Below, piece by piece: positions 47,892 through 60,019 of a stretch of DNA of 64,000 nucleotides. Below the pieces are notes generated by a model. It saw nothing but the letters and a program-made list of their open reading frames with translations, did no database searches and was not told the origin of the DNA. Both the position numbers and the translations under genes were made by a program. This DNA comes from Phoronis australis. Taxonomy: Eukaryota > Phoronida > Phoronidae. The stretch lies in assembly GCA_002633005.1 (NCBI GenBank), contig NMRA01000137.1:124001-188000 (forward strand), given 5' to 3'. Position 1 is the first letter of the stretch. Every line of letters begins with the position of its first letter.

Positions 47892-50800
47892 TAGTTGTTG
47901 TTGCCTAAGAATTGCTCTTCCATGTATGATAAAATCCCATCAATTTCAGACGATTTTAACCAAAATTGCTCTTCTTTAATTTTTCAAGAGCTTCATACGT
48001 TCTTGTGAATGCCCACAATTTTTCAAAGCTGTCTGTTAGCTGAGGGATGACCTCGGAAAACCAATTAATTTTTCATGAAATAATGATATAATAAAGCATC
48101 ACTTGTCAGCCATACTGCTTCACTTGTCAGCCACATTGCGTCCCTAATTAGCGAGATTTTACTAACTAACATATATTTGTATTCATTTTTCTATGAATGC
48201 ATGCTATTTGTCAAAACATTGTCTTGCTGCAACTGTGGTATGGGAGATAAAAAGATACACTGCTTGTTTATTTTGTGCCACTAATTTTATTTGCCATATT
48301 GTGTCATTGGTTTCCTTTATGTGGAAGATTCTTGTTTTGTGCCTGTTTTTTCTTCTGTTTGGTCTTTATTAATCATAAGTGCACCAGATATTTCATGATT
48401 CCACAATAAGGGTTTAAGTTTTTAAATTTTGCCGAGAACTTTTATCCAAATTCGAAACCAATCTTATGGCAGTAGTGGTTTAAAATGGTGTTTTTGGGGA
48501 AAAATTGGTAGAAATATTTTGGCTATAAACATGGTACACCACTTTGCTGTTTCTCTTATCCGTTGTGAAGTCTAGTTATTGTTAAATATTTTAATTTTAC
48601 AATGTCTGTTGTAGAGAATGGGAATATTCGTTTCTATACAAAAACTCCATTTCAATATTATTTATTAACATATGGATTCTTGTGACTATCTACTTTGATT
48701 CACATACAACATTGATTTGTTTTACCTGACCATAAAGGTGGTGTGTGGATGAAATACAGCGTTGGAATGCGCACAATGTGACAGACATATCAAGATTATT
48801 TTTTGTCAAATTTCTCGATAAATATATTAATTTAGTTTTTTGTTGAAATATGTGAAGAAATATCCGTATATGCATTGTATAATTTACACTATCCAATGAA
48901 TTTTGTATCATGACTATGAATATAAAATAAATTTTAAATAAAAGTGATCTCTAAATATGTCTATTGAGGAATGGCCATAATAAACTCTCCTATTCTTGTA
49001 CGAAGGCCTTATCTTCAACCATTGTCTCTTCCCCCAGGGATTTCTCTGCCCCATTTGTATGAAGGCATTGCCGTCTTCGGCAGAGCTACAAGCGCATTTC
49101 GAGGCCGTTCACGATGAATCCAAACAGTTTATCTGCCCCTTGTGTATGCAGGCATTTGCCACATCTGAGCTGCTGCAGAAACACTACCAGTCTACACATG
49201 AGAGTCCACCATCAGCTAACAGGTGGGTATGGTACTGTTGACTGGTTTGAAATTTTATTTACAAATTTAACGATTTAAACGCACTGTGCACTCAAAAAAC
49301 AAAAATGAGACGCTCACAATTATCGTTCGAGTCTAGATAAGCACAAAACCCTCAAATGTATTGTAACTTGATTGCCTGTTTTGAGATAGTTTCCTAATTT
49401 AAATCTCTTCTACATAAGTAAACATTTGTGTATAGCATTGAATGAGCCAAGACATATCATTGAAGTTTTGTTTGTGTTCCCATTTGGATGATGCCTCTCA
49501 GACAAATTCAGTTTTAACCTGTTCGATTGATTGTCACTGGGTACATACAGTAAAGATTCCTCAAATCTGAGCAGCGTAATTGCCAAAAATATCATTCTCC
49601 CTTTTTTCAAAAGCTCACTGTTTTGTTAAAAGTGTTCAAAATTCCAATGTGTGTTACTTGATAGCCTTACAACATGAAATTTTCAAATAATGAAGTGAAG
49701 TTTTCTTCCGGTTTTCCAGTTAATGTTTGCTGAAAATTGCAATGAAATAACGTTTCACTGTACGAGTGTATTCTGTACTAAATTGAAAACAATTTGCTGT
49801 ATCATTCATTGTACACTCACTGACTACAGTAAGAATATATAATTCTTGATAAAAGAAAGAAAGAATGCGGTAGAAATCAGATTTGATAGATAATGTGGCT
49901 GTGGTCCACATACATGTGACTTTCAAGTGCATCTATGAGAATAAAATTGAGCTATTCATGCCATGGTAGTATCTTACCTTATTACACCAAGATCAGGCTA
50001 GGCGAGGTGCCTTACCCCAGCCAAGCAGCAAGTCAAGCCTGTTCCTGAAGACATACCCGAGTTGTTTGAGGGTGTAAATCTTCCTTAGAAAGTAGTGCAC
50101 CTGTAATTATCTCCCCCAGATTATTGCATTGGAAACACAGAGGGTATGGTAATCCGTCGTCTGCAGGTGATCAGGGTGAATGGGCAACTTATATGCCAGG
50201 TGTCGCAAAAACATTGTGCAAATTTGATTTCTATACTAGTCCATTGCATGAAACATATGAGTCAAACTCTCACAAACCTTGTCTACTGACATATCAATGT
50301 GAATATACAGACTATGAGACCTCGGTTCTAAAAATATGAACATAATGTATTTCAGGGATGGTGATGTGTCGACTCTGCGTCAAGAACTTGATGAACTGCG
50401 CACCTCTCTTAAGGTTGATTGTTATATCTTAAACATGAATCTATTGAGGGTTGTTTAAGTAAAACCACTATTACTTTGGGACATCTCGTTTAATGCAGGG
50501 GCGAGTGTTGAATTTTTGATTTAATTTTACAATGGTCGCAAAAGTTGGTGAAATAGGCATTAAATTCAAACTGAATTCCTGTTTTTTGTGGTGATACTGT
50601 GATTGGTAAGTACCTCATAGGTATTAATTTTAGGTTAAATCACCCTGCTTCCTTCATACTTGGAAGTTGACGTTTTTGACTAGCTCATGTTGCACTCAAT
50701 ATAACTTTAATTTCAAGTTTATTTCAAGCATGTTTAATACATGTATTGATGTTTTTGGACTGGCTACCATACTTGCATCTCGGTATTTTGTTTTTAAAAC

Positions 50801-53800
50801 TAAAAATGCTGGTGGTGCAGTTAAAGTGACATCATCTGGAAAAGTGCTTTTCTGAGATCAGCCTCAGTGTCTCAGTGTAGATTTATGCTTGCTATCCTTG
50901 TGATGGTAGTCTAAAAGTGCTTTTCTGAGATCAGCCTCAGTGTCTCAGTGTAGATTTATGCTTGCTATCCTTGTGATGGTAGTCTAAAAGTGCTTTTCTG
51001 AGATCAGCCTCAGTGTCTCAGTGTAGATTTATGCTTGCTATCCTTGTGGTTGTAGTCTAACACTGCTCATGGAACTAAAGTCCACTCTATGAATGACAGA
51101 GTATTTTAAGCGTATGTAACTGATCAAATCATCCACTTTCACTGAATATCTGACAGATAATGGCAAAAAGTAGCAAGTTGTATTAAACTTGCATAAACAC
51201 TATGGATTTTATTACTTTGTAGCTTTGGTCAGAGCGAATAACTTGAAAAAATCTTTCACATCCATGAATAATCTCAGAAATGCATTTTTTTTCGGCAGTG
51301 AAATTGATGATATCCCTTTAAAGAATTGTCACTGAATGCGTATATCAATTGGGTGGCTCTTTTACATGTAATGGGAGAGAGTGCAACTGCTCATTCAGAA
51401 TCCCTGAATGCAGTCACTGGGTATTGCCTGGGACATGGTGGAAACCCCTACCCAAGGCAATACCACCCGTTTGTGGCTCAGTTGTGGTTCACACTTATGA
51501 TGTTTACGAATCCCAAAGTCGGTTCGCAATAAACTTTGAACCAGGGAGATATTATACATTAGACCTGTTCAGGAAGATTTTTGATGCTTTTTGGTGGGAT
51601 GCAATGTCAGTTTTTGAAACTCTTACGGAGTACGAGAATTTGCCATTAATTTCGCACAAAAACAATTAACAAAGTTGCCATTTTCAGTTTTTGATAGGCA
51701 AATAATGGAAACTTCACCAAGTGTAGTTTTGTGATGTGCACAAAATTCAAACCATGGTAGTAACATTACGACTGAAATGTTCTTAATCTTTATTCTTCTG
51801 AGGAAGAAATTATGCACAAAAAGTTTCACTTGTCAGACATATTGTTTGTTAAATATGTGAATACTTCCTGTAGTTTGTTCTGTCTTGTTCCCTCAGGAGG
51901 AAAAGTGGTATTCTACTGAACTCAAGAAAGAAGTGGACAAGCTGCAAGCCTCCAGCGCCACGTCAGACAACAGTTTGACGGAAGTGGTGCGTTAGGCTTT
52001 AATCATTCTTTTGCTGTGAATCCTCTGCATCAGCGCATTCTGGTGGTCACCGTATTTAATGTACTTGGTGATTTATTGCTTAAATAAGAAAGATATATTT
52101 TTTTTCAGGGGGCAGTTTTATTTTTGTGAACTGAAATAATTTTCTGTGATGTTATTGTCTTTTAAAAACGCGTTAAAATGTTTTATATTGTGGTTTTTAT
52201 GTTGCAGGATAAAAATGAACTGGACATGTACCGTCAACAGTTGAAAGCATCGGAGGAAAGCCGGACTTTATGTAAGTATGTACTAGGCCATTAAAAACAC
52301 TGATTGAAATTACCAATTTAACTCGGTGTTTATAATCATGATTCAGAATCTTTTAGATTATCTAACTCATATTTTATTTTGAACTGCTCTTTTTCAAAGT
52401 TGGCTCATCTTTAAGTTTGAACAGTAGCTTTCAAAATATACTGGACAGCATCAAAATTTGGCAAATTTTTGACTTACAAAAACACTACTACGTGTAAATA
52501 TCCGTCTCATTTCGACTAGAACACGTTTCAAATCTGGTGAATTCTCAACAAAGTCTCTGCAGGTGTTTCTCCATACACTTTGTTCTAATCACAGCAACAT
52601 GTCTTTCAAGTCCATTTACAAGTAAACAGTTTGCACTATAATGTAACATCACATTAAAATTTGACAAAAATGCCCGTTTGATATGACAAATGTTTGACTT
52701 AAGTGCTAAATAAGTGTGGTAAGAAGTTTAGTCTGGCATAGTCTGGAAGAATTCTGTCAAAGTCTATGCAATGTGTCTGTACTCCCAAGTTTGGGTAAGA
52801 TGGTTTCTGTTAAGTCTGTTTGGATTTCTGTTATTGACTTGTGGTTCTGATAGCTCAGGTGGCTAGAGCGTCTGCATGGTAAGCAGAAAGTCACGGATTC
52901 GAACCTTGGTTGGGACAAAGATCTCAAGATTAAACTATATGCCACGTGATGGAACTAACATATGGCATGTATGAAGATAAATAAAATTCTAACTGTGTGT
53001 TTAACTTATCATGTGACCTCTTGCAGTGGCATCAGAGGTCGCTTCCATTCGACAGCACTTGACTGAATTGCAAGATGCCAACAAGGCGTTACAGTTTGAA
53101 AAGTCACTGATTGAACAGAAGGCAGGACAGTTGGTTAGTAAACCTCATGTAATTGCTTATAAACCAAATAGGTGGCGCCAAAAACCAATAGTCTTTTTCC
53201 AACATAGTGGCAATGTGATGAGCTATGCCTGATTATTATGTCGCATTAGCTTTGTTGGTGGACAGCCTTCTGTATTCTTGTATAAATTTTATGGAGTTAT
53301 GCAGATTTTTTTTATAAATTCTTTTGCGATCATCATGCCATCAATTAGCCACTTCTGTATGGTGGGATATTGAAATGACTTGAACTAAAATGTCCAATGT
53401 TTCAAAAATGTCTGCGAGTGAAATAAATTAAGTTTTCGCCTCTGTCAAATCAAACTGTCGTGCAGACAGAATTAGAATTTGAATTAGGAGAGAGATGATG
53501 ATTTGTGCTATCGCAACGCTAAACAGTAGTATGTAGAATGCTTCCTTTTCACTCGATTTCAACTTCCTGACTTAAGTGATACATGATTTCTGGGCTTGTT
53601 AATAATTGCTAGGTTTTTAATGCGAGGGAGGAACAAGTTAAGTCAAGCCTTCATATTGAACTTGTTCTCACTTCTAAGTGACTGAAGAGTAAGGAACAAG
53701 TTATGTCAAGCCTTCATATTCAGCTTGTTCTCACTTCTAACTGACTGAAGAGTAAGAAACAAGTTGAGTCAAGCCTTCATATTCAACTTGTTCTCACTTC

Positions 53801-56800
53801 TAACTGACTGAAGAGTAAGAAACAAGTTGAGTCAAGCCTTCATATTCAACTTGTTCTCACTCTACTCTGAAAATTACCCGCAGTTAGAGCAGACTGAAAA
53901 GTCAGTGTGCCCCAGCGATGAATAGTAGACCTACCTGGCCGCCTCTGTTCAGTGAGAGCGGTGCGAGGGTAAACAAACATTAAATACGGCCTAATGGCGA
54001 CAGTTACGAATATTTTGAAATAAGTGCATGGTATTGTTGTTTCAGGCGACAGACATAGTGAGCAGCAAGGCCAGAGCTGATGAATGTGAGGGTCAGAAAA
54101 AAGCATTGGAGGACCATATCAACACTCTGAAGGTAATTAGTTCTAACCATTCTCGTGGTGTGTTTGTGGAAGCTTTTGAGCTCTCTGGTAAATGTCTCTG
54201 GTCCTTGGAGAAAAAATCTTCCCTTTCAGTTAGGTTGTCTTGCTAATTTTATGCTCTTTTTTAGGGTCAAATGACAGAGAAGTTGCTTTTGATTCAAAAA
54301 CTGGAGATACAGCTAGATCAGAGGTGAGTCTATTAGCGGAGGGTATGATACTTCAGGTCATCTAATAACCATATTTGGGAATACATGAGTGTAATTATAA
54401 AAATGAGGTCATTTTGAATCTGAGGCCAGTTGTAATGGAAAGTCGCCTAACTCAATTTTTTTGATTAATGACGTTTTTTTAGCTACTTAAATGCATAACC
54501 AAGTGAGAATGTTTAGTTGAGGGAGAGAAGATCATATCATGGTTCGGTAATGTAAAATTATCAATTTCAAGATTCACGATTGCATTTTTTCAAGTTACAC
54601 GGATCATGTCAGATTTTCATTCATTTGCTTCCTCACCACCAATTCATCTCCATGGTCACCCCATGTCACTTTCATGACAAAAACGATGTTTTACACATTG
54701 TGAAAAAGCCGTTCACCTCCTCAATTGGCTGACTGGGATGTTGTGCCTCTAAGGATTCATATGCTTATTTCCCCTGTATCAGGCCAAGTGAGGATGATGT
54801 CAAGGTTTTGAAGCAGGAACTTGTTCAGGTTCAAACACTGATGGACCAGATGAGCCGAGAGAGGGAGCTGTCGCAGTCTGACCTGGAGGGGAAATACCAG
54901 CTCCTGCAGCAAGAGAAGTCCAGGTATGTTGGAGGGAAAGGGGGCTGGCGAGGGAGGAAGTAGCTCTTGGACCTAGTGAGGAAAAGATCAGGCATATACA
55001 GTCGAAAGGTCCAGGTATGTTGGAGGGGTAATAGGCTGGCAAGGGGACCTGTAGCTCTCAAACCTTGAAAGGGAGGAGAAAGAGAAATGGATGTCACATG
55101 ACCATTGGACCTAGAGCAGAATGACCAACTACTGCAAGAGGAGAGGTCCAGGTGTATTAAATGGAAGGAGGAGTAGGGTGAGGAAATGCTGTCACAACGT
55201 GAGATAGATGGCAATGCCAGCTAATGTACAACAGGAGAAATCTAGGTGCATTGGAGTGAAGTGGGTGGACATAGGGGGTTTGTACAGAAGGAGGTGGTGG
55301 GGAAATACCAGCTGTGATGGCAGGGTAATGGGGAAGGATCATATTGGAATGAAGCAAGTTGTGAATTAATTGGTATAACTGTGGTCTTGGTCAAAGGGTT
55401 AGCAGCAGCTATAACATGTTGACAGAACTTGATGTTAGTTTCCAGTTGTCTTCTTGCCAGTCCAAATATTGGAGATTTTAGCCAATCTTAATAACGTGAA
55501 TTCGTATTTTGGTGTTTTAGTGCTGAGCAGAAAATTAAAGAGCTGACCGAATCTCTGGCTGCAGCTCCAAAGATCAATGAGCTTGACTCGGTTCAAAGGT
55601 CACTGGAAGAGTCCAAGAAGAGTTGTGAGAACTTGCAGCAATGTCTGAGGGAGAAGACCGAAACAGCTGACAAAATGAGTAGGGACTTGAGTGAGGTAAA
55701 TTTTAATTTGTCGGCATTCAACTCACAGCTAGAGTAGCGAGTCTTTTTCCCTTCTGACTGGTGTGTTTCTTTCTCACGAACCAGAATAAGGTTGTGTTGT
55801 ATTATGCAGCAGCACTCAAATCTTGCTGTATTTACCCACAATGCTGCAATATCCGTCAATCACGGTTCTTTTCTCAGGAGTAATGTTTCTAAATGATAGT
55901 CTAATAGCAGGAGTCGTAACAGGATTTGATGTGTACAATGTACAAACTGTCTTCATACAAATTGTTTACATTTTTGGAAAGTTAAACTAACCACAGTTCT
56001 TGTACAGGATGTTTTGAAACTTAGACAAGTGTTTGTAAATGCTTGTCTTGCTTGTTCCTTTGTTTCTCACGATGGTTAGCATTTGCTTTTTTAATTAGAT
56101 GTAATCCCATTGGCCTACTAACATACTCTACTTCAGCAAATAGCTGCTGCATCAAAACTTGATGAGCAACTGCAGGCTCTCACAGCTGATGCTGCCGACT
56201 TGCGGAAAAGTTTGTCTGAAAAAGAAATGGAGTTACAGCTATCACGGAAAGAAATGGAAGATGGAAATGCTTTCCAGACAGGTCTTCAAGAAGAAGTGAC
56301 TAAACTTCAGGTATGTTTGCTCTGCTTGAATACAGCAATGTAATAAACATTAAATTGACATGATCTTGATATTCCTTGTCCAAAATCTTTGGTTCAAGTA
56401 TTTTCAAGTGTTTGGACCACCACACAATCTAAATGTAAATTGTTATCATTGCCAATGATGGCCATATCAGAGATCGTGGAACTTCCTATGCTTTCTGGAG
56501 GGTCTTGCTAAAATCTTTTAATGATGTCAAATCTACTACCTAAAGAAAGAAGTCTTGGCTCTACACATTCATGGAAAGGCTACAAATAGCCCAACCAAAA
56601 GGCATTAACAAGGGGTCGTCGCCCTTGTTCAATACAAAAAGCCTATCCATGATGACTTATATGCATCTTTGTTTAATCATAACCAGATGATTATAAGTGT
56701 ATACAAAACCTCTTCCTGAAGGAAACAGTACGTCAACGAGAGAACTCCATCTCCAGACTTGAGAAGGATGTGGGCAGTTCCAAGCAGTCAACCCAGCAGC

Positions 56801-59549
56801 AGCTGCATGAGAAAGAACAGTTGTTGACATCAATGAAGTTGGAGTTGGACAAGGTACCTTGTATTTAGTGACAATTAGGGAAGCTGAGCTGCTTGAGCCT
56901 TGGTGTGAAACGCTGGAGCGAAATTTGTTTTTAGGAAAAATGCATTATTTTCAACAATATTCAGCACATTGACCACATTACGTTCTTTTCAATTATAATA
57001 AACTCCATATTTGATTTAGTTTCTTAAAGTGGCATTTGTTTATTTTCAAAGCTTTTGAGTTTTTTAAAGTATCTGGGATCTATTAAGGTCATTGTCCAAA
57101 ATGCAAATATGACACACTGAGAATGTTTTATGGTGACATACTGAATACTTTCAGCTGACAAGCAGGGACAAAGAGAAGGACACTGCCCTGGATGACCTTC
57201 AACAACACCTGAATGATATCACACAGCAGTGCCAAACACAGACTGCAGTCTCTGATGAACTGAAGGTAGAGCTTCGTGAGAAAGTCAACTCTCTGGAGCA
57301 GGAGGAAAGAAAGGCTGCCACTAGGTGGGCACAGATCATCAGTATCTACATTACAGTGTTTTTTGCTACAGCTTTTTTGTCTTTGAATACTAAAATAATA
57401 TTTATATGCTCTGAGGTCCTATACTTTTTATGTTACCTCATTTACTGATAACAGAAATTACAAAGAAGGCCTCTCCAACTTTATAGTGTGCAAGATTGTG
57501 ATCTGGCTTACTTATATACCAACAAGGAGACAGCCTGGAAAACCCAACTGCTGGCATTCAGTGGGTGATTAGATCAGATCAGATGACTGGTGCTCACTAA
57601 CTAAACCAATCTATCTCCATTTGGTTATGGCAATGTTATTTTTGCCACATAAAATGACAGCTTGCTGAATCAACTTACCGAGTTCAATCTTTAGCATGAA
57701 CAACTTTAAAGTAAAAAAGCATAGTTGGTTCTGGTCTGTATGGTTTTGAGATCTGTGTGCTCATCAACTAAAAGATAATAAAACGAACGCTTGCCCACAT
57801 TGATTTCAATTGAGATGTTGTTTTCTGATAACTGCACAAAGGCATGCAAGTAAGGGTAAGGATTGAAATGCCTTGATTTGGCAAAAGTGAAACCTTGCAT
57901 CATTTTTACGTGTTGATTTCCTTTTTTTAAACACTGAGCAATTGAAAAATACTGATTTTTAAAGCGAAGCAGAGAACAGAGTGCTTTTTTATCTAACCTG
58001 TGCCTAATGTGAGCTTCCTGTTTGCTTTCTCAGGGAAGAGAAGATAAAAGAACTGGAGTCTTTGATTGTGAAACATAAAGAAGATTTCACTCGCCTGGAG
58101 ACCGAGCGCCAAGATCTCATTGGGAAAATTGAAGCGGGAGAGGGTGTGGCCACTGCCATCAATCAACTGAAACAGGAGAATGTAATTGGTTAAAACAGCA
58201 TTCGTGATTGTTTTAAAAAATAATGCTTTCATGAGAAGGCCTCGTTGGTTTACTGTGGATAACTTTGAATAGTTTCCCTTACTGGTAACCATTTTGCCTG
58301 ATGGTTGTAACTGTTAGCTAACTAAAGAAGCTAACTTCTGTCAGGTGACCTGTTACATGCGAGGGGATGTCTAGTGCAAATGGTGAATGATTAGCTCTTC
58401 TATAGGTCTCACTAAAGTCAGAAATGGAATGAGGATATTCTGTCAGTGAATTAGTTTGACATTTTATCATTCATTTTTTTGCCTATTAGCAAACATGAGT
58501 TGCGAGAGTATCATATGTTTATCATAGTGATGAAACCCAATTGATCCATTGCAAAAATATTCTAGACATCCTTACAAGAAAAGTGCCATAACACTGAATC
58601 CAAAATGGCTTCCATTACCGAAGAATACACCTCCAAAAGTGAAGAGCTCCACAGCAGAATTGGAGATCTGCAGGGCCAACTGAAGGAAAGTGTAGAAAAG
58701 TCCAATAATCTTCAACTGGAACTGGACAAGAAAGGCGAGAAGCTCAACACATCATTACAGAGGATTGGTGCCCTTGAAACGGAATTAAAAGTTAAGGTAA
58801 GTTTCGAAAATTGGTGAGTATTCACGTTATCATGGAGCAATTGCGCAACTTAACCAGGGCGATCAGTTCCATTTTTCCTTTTGTTTGCACACTCAGGTAG
58901 TTTATATGGAATATGAAGATTGGGACAGTGCAACTTTCATTGAATGGCGTTTGGATAATGCATAATGTTACATTTTGTTTACACTTATAATTCAGGGTTT
59001 GGAATTTTCCTCTTTTAACAGGATTTCCTCTTCTTTGGTTTTGATTTCTTATTATTTGATTTCCTGTTTCCTCTTTTTTCATCTCTTATCACCGTTTTGA
59101 CTTTATTCGTGCAAAAAAACAGTTCTTGCAGTTAAAGTTTACAAAACAAAATACTTGCATCCCTATTTATTTGTAGAACGATACATCACCTTGGAAAATG
59201 TTCTTCTTTTTTGTCACGAGTCATTCCAAGCCCTGATGATTGCGTGTGTGCCTCTCAATTTGTTTCGTGTCAGGTGTGTGGTGGGAACAGCACGTAATAA
59301 AAATTCTGACTCTATGATCATAAACCATGGCAGGTGTGGGTTTAGTGACCCTTTAAATAAACGTTCTGTGAACTACAACTCCGTCTTCATGTTCTTTGGT
59401 GATTTTTATGGCAGGGAGAGCACCTGTTAACTATGGAGGCCTCCAAAGACACTCAGCGTGCTGACCTGGAAAACCACATCAAGACAGCACAGAATGCTCT
59501 AGAGGAAAAAACATCGGAGCTAAGTCGGACTAAACAACAACTGGAAAAG
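45641..59549 (+). CDS. EEA1: Early endosome antigen 1-like protein, N-terminal part (18 exons, continues beyond window)
   Basis: EEA1 is a Rab5 and PI3P effector that tethers early endosomes. Exons: 45641-45679, 45776-45850, 46406-46498, 49038-49222, 50356-50413, 51897-51986, 52208-52271, 53027-53133, 54046-54132, 54265-54323, 54783-54923, 55521-55695, 56137-56310, 56722-56853, 57155-57324, 58034-58181, 58566-58796, 59415-59549. All phases join to 721 codons without a stop. Residues 42-123 form three C2H2 fingers; from about 130 on the sequence is heptad-rich coiled coil. Diagnostic matches to vertebrate EEA1 are VSTLRQEL, EEKWYSTELKKE, KQELVQVQTLMDQM, KIEAGEGVATAINQL and TQRADLENHIKTAQNAL. 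The start MFRKLLNKK aligns with vertebrate MLRRILQR. Exon 6 uses a weak donor (GTG|gtgcgt). The C-terminal coiled coil and FYVE finger are not in the window. Confidence 0.93.
46406..46498 (+). CDS. EEA1: EEA1 exon 3: first C2H2 finger, symmetric phase-0 exon
   Basis: 93-bp exon encoding GFLCPICKHTSASPAALQDH..VHD; zinc ligands C42, C45, H58, H63 (C-x2-C-x12-H-x4-H). In vertebrate EEA1 one such finger binds Rab5-GTP. Both ends are phase 0, so skipping it would keep frame. Its 5' end is nearly identical to exon 4 (both read GG(T/A)TTTCTCTGCCCCATT), which points to duplication of a finger exon. Confidence 0.9.
47203..47313. mobile_element. Short related MITE in EEA1 intron 3
   Basis: GGGGTCTGTTTCTTAAAAAGTGACTTAAGAC..AAGTCTTGAGTGACTTTACATAGGACAGAGCCC gives inverted ends related to the 19.3-kb element. 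Confidence 0.45.
47858..47902. repeat. (GTT)n microsatellite, EEA1 intron 3
   Basis: Uninterrupted run of about ten GTT triplets with an imperfect tail. Confidence 0.95.
47930..48163 (+). mobile_element. Same MITE family, copy in EEA1 intron 3
   Basis: AAAATCCCATCAATTT..GAATGCCCACAATTTTTCAA..CACTTGTCAGCCACATTGCG..AATTAGCGAGATTTTACTA. It has a short internal duplication of CACTTGTCAGCCA. Confidence 0.65.
49038..49222 (+). CDS. EEA1: EEA1 exon 4: second and third C2H2 fingers
   Basis: 185-bp exon encoding GFLCPICMKALPSSAELQAH.. then FICPLCMQAFATSELLQKH.. Ligands are C73, C76, H89, H94 and C102, C105, H118, H123, all with the same C-x2-C-x12-H-x4-H spacing. With exon 3 this makes three tandem fingers where human EEA1 has one. 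Acceptor cttcccccag, donor aacag|gtgggt. Confidence 0.92.
50841..51060. repeat. 73-bp tandem repeat, three copies, EEA1 intron 5
   Basis: AAAGTGCTTTTCTGAGATCA starts at 50841, 50914 and 50987. Copies are almost identical, so the expansion is recent. Confidence 0.93.
52843..52916 (+). mobile_element. tRNA-derived SINE remnant, EEA1 intron 7
   Basis: TAGCTCAGGTGGCTAGAGC (A box) and GGATTCGAACC (B box) are spaced as in a tRNA. The anticodon stem TCTGC/GCAGA is perfect around an ATGGTAA loop. The acceptor stem does not pair. The tail TTGGTTGGGAC resembles the copy at 59628-59705, suggesting one family. Confidence 0.6.
53631..53865. repeat. 63-64-bp tandem repeat, about 3.6 copies, EEA1 intron 8
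   Basis: Units read GAACAAGTTRWGTCAAGCC..CTTCATATTC..CTTGTTCTCACTTCTAACTGACTGAAGAGTAA. Each unit contains AACAAG and CTTGTT in inverted orientation, so single strands can fold. Confidence 0.93.
54905..55330 (+). repeat. Degenerate tandem copies of an EEA1 exon-donor boundary
   Basis: The end of exon 11 with its donor (AGAAGTCCAG|GTATGTTGG, 54912-54930) recurs in diverged form in the following intron near 55005-55020, 55130-55150 and 55228-55248, together with pieces resembling the upstream coding sequence (GGGGAAATACCAGCT near 55299). Copies keep a GT after the CAG or TAG. None is in a conserved reading frame. Confidence 0.65.
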
Positions 59550-59627
59550 GTAAATGTAAATATAACATGTAACATGACTTATAATGTAACATAACAGTTG
59601 GCTCCAAACAGTAATTTCACAGATATC

Positions 59628-59705
59628 GGGTCCTCAGTAGGGCAGTGGTAAAAGCTCTGGACTGGCAATCTAGATAACTGTGGTTTGATTCCCAGGTTGG
59701 GACCC
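59628..59705 (+). mobile_element. tRNA-derived SINE remnant
   Basis: GGGTCCT and GGGACCC pair as a 7-bp acceptor-like stem. The anticodon-like stem-loop CTGGA-CTGGCAA-TCTAG is intact, and GGTTTGATTCC resembles a B box. The T stem and D arm are degenerate, so a functional tRNA is unlikely. Confidence 0.6.
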
Positions 59706-60019
59706 TGATTTTTCTGTGTTGGATATATTGGAAAAGGTAATGGTAGTTTATTTCTGTTTCTAATTCTAAGAAGAACGTGTAGTAACTGAAGCCCTGAATG
59801 ACAAAGGGCAAAAGGACCTTGTGTGCAGTAGGTATAGTGGACAGCACTTAACCCTTATCGTGCGCTAGGCGAGGTCAGCCGATCAGCCAATTATTCTATT
59901 AAAATGCGTCGGGTGTACTCAATCGCCTATAATAAGCTACGGCTAGGCTGCGCAAGGAGGGGGTACTCACCCCAGGACACTGGTGTTATTCATTCAGAAA
60001 TTGTGAAAGCCCCGTATGC

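Noticed and set aside
52843-52916. Functional tRNA-Thr(GGT)
   Set aside because: Anticodon and D stems pair but the acceptor stem does not, and eukaryotes normally read ACC with an AGT anticodon. A SINE remnant fits better.
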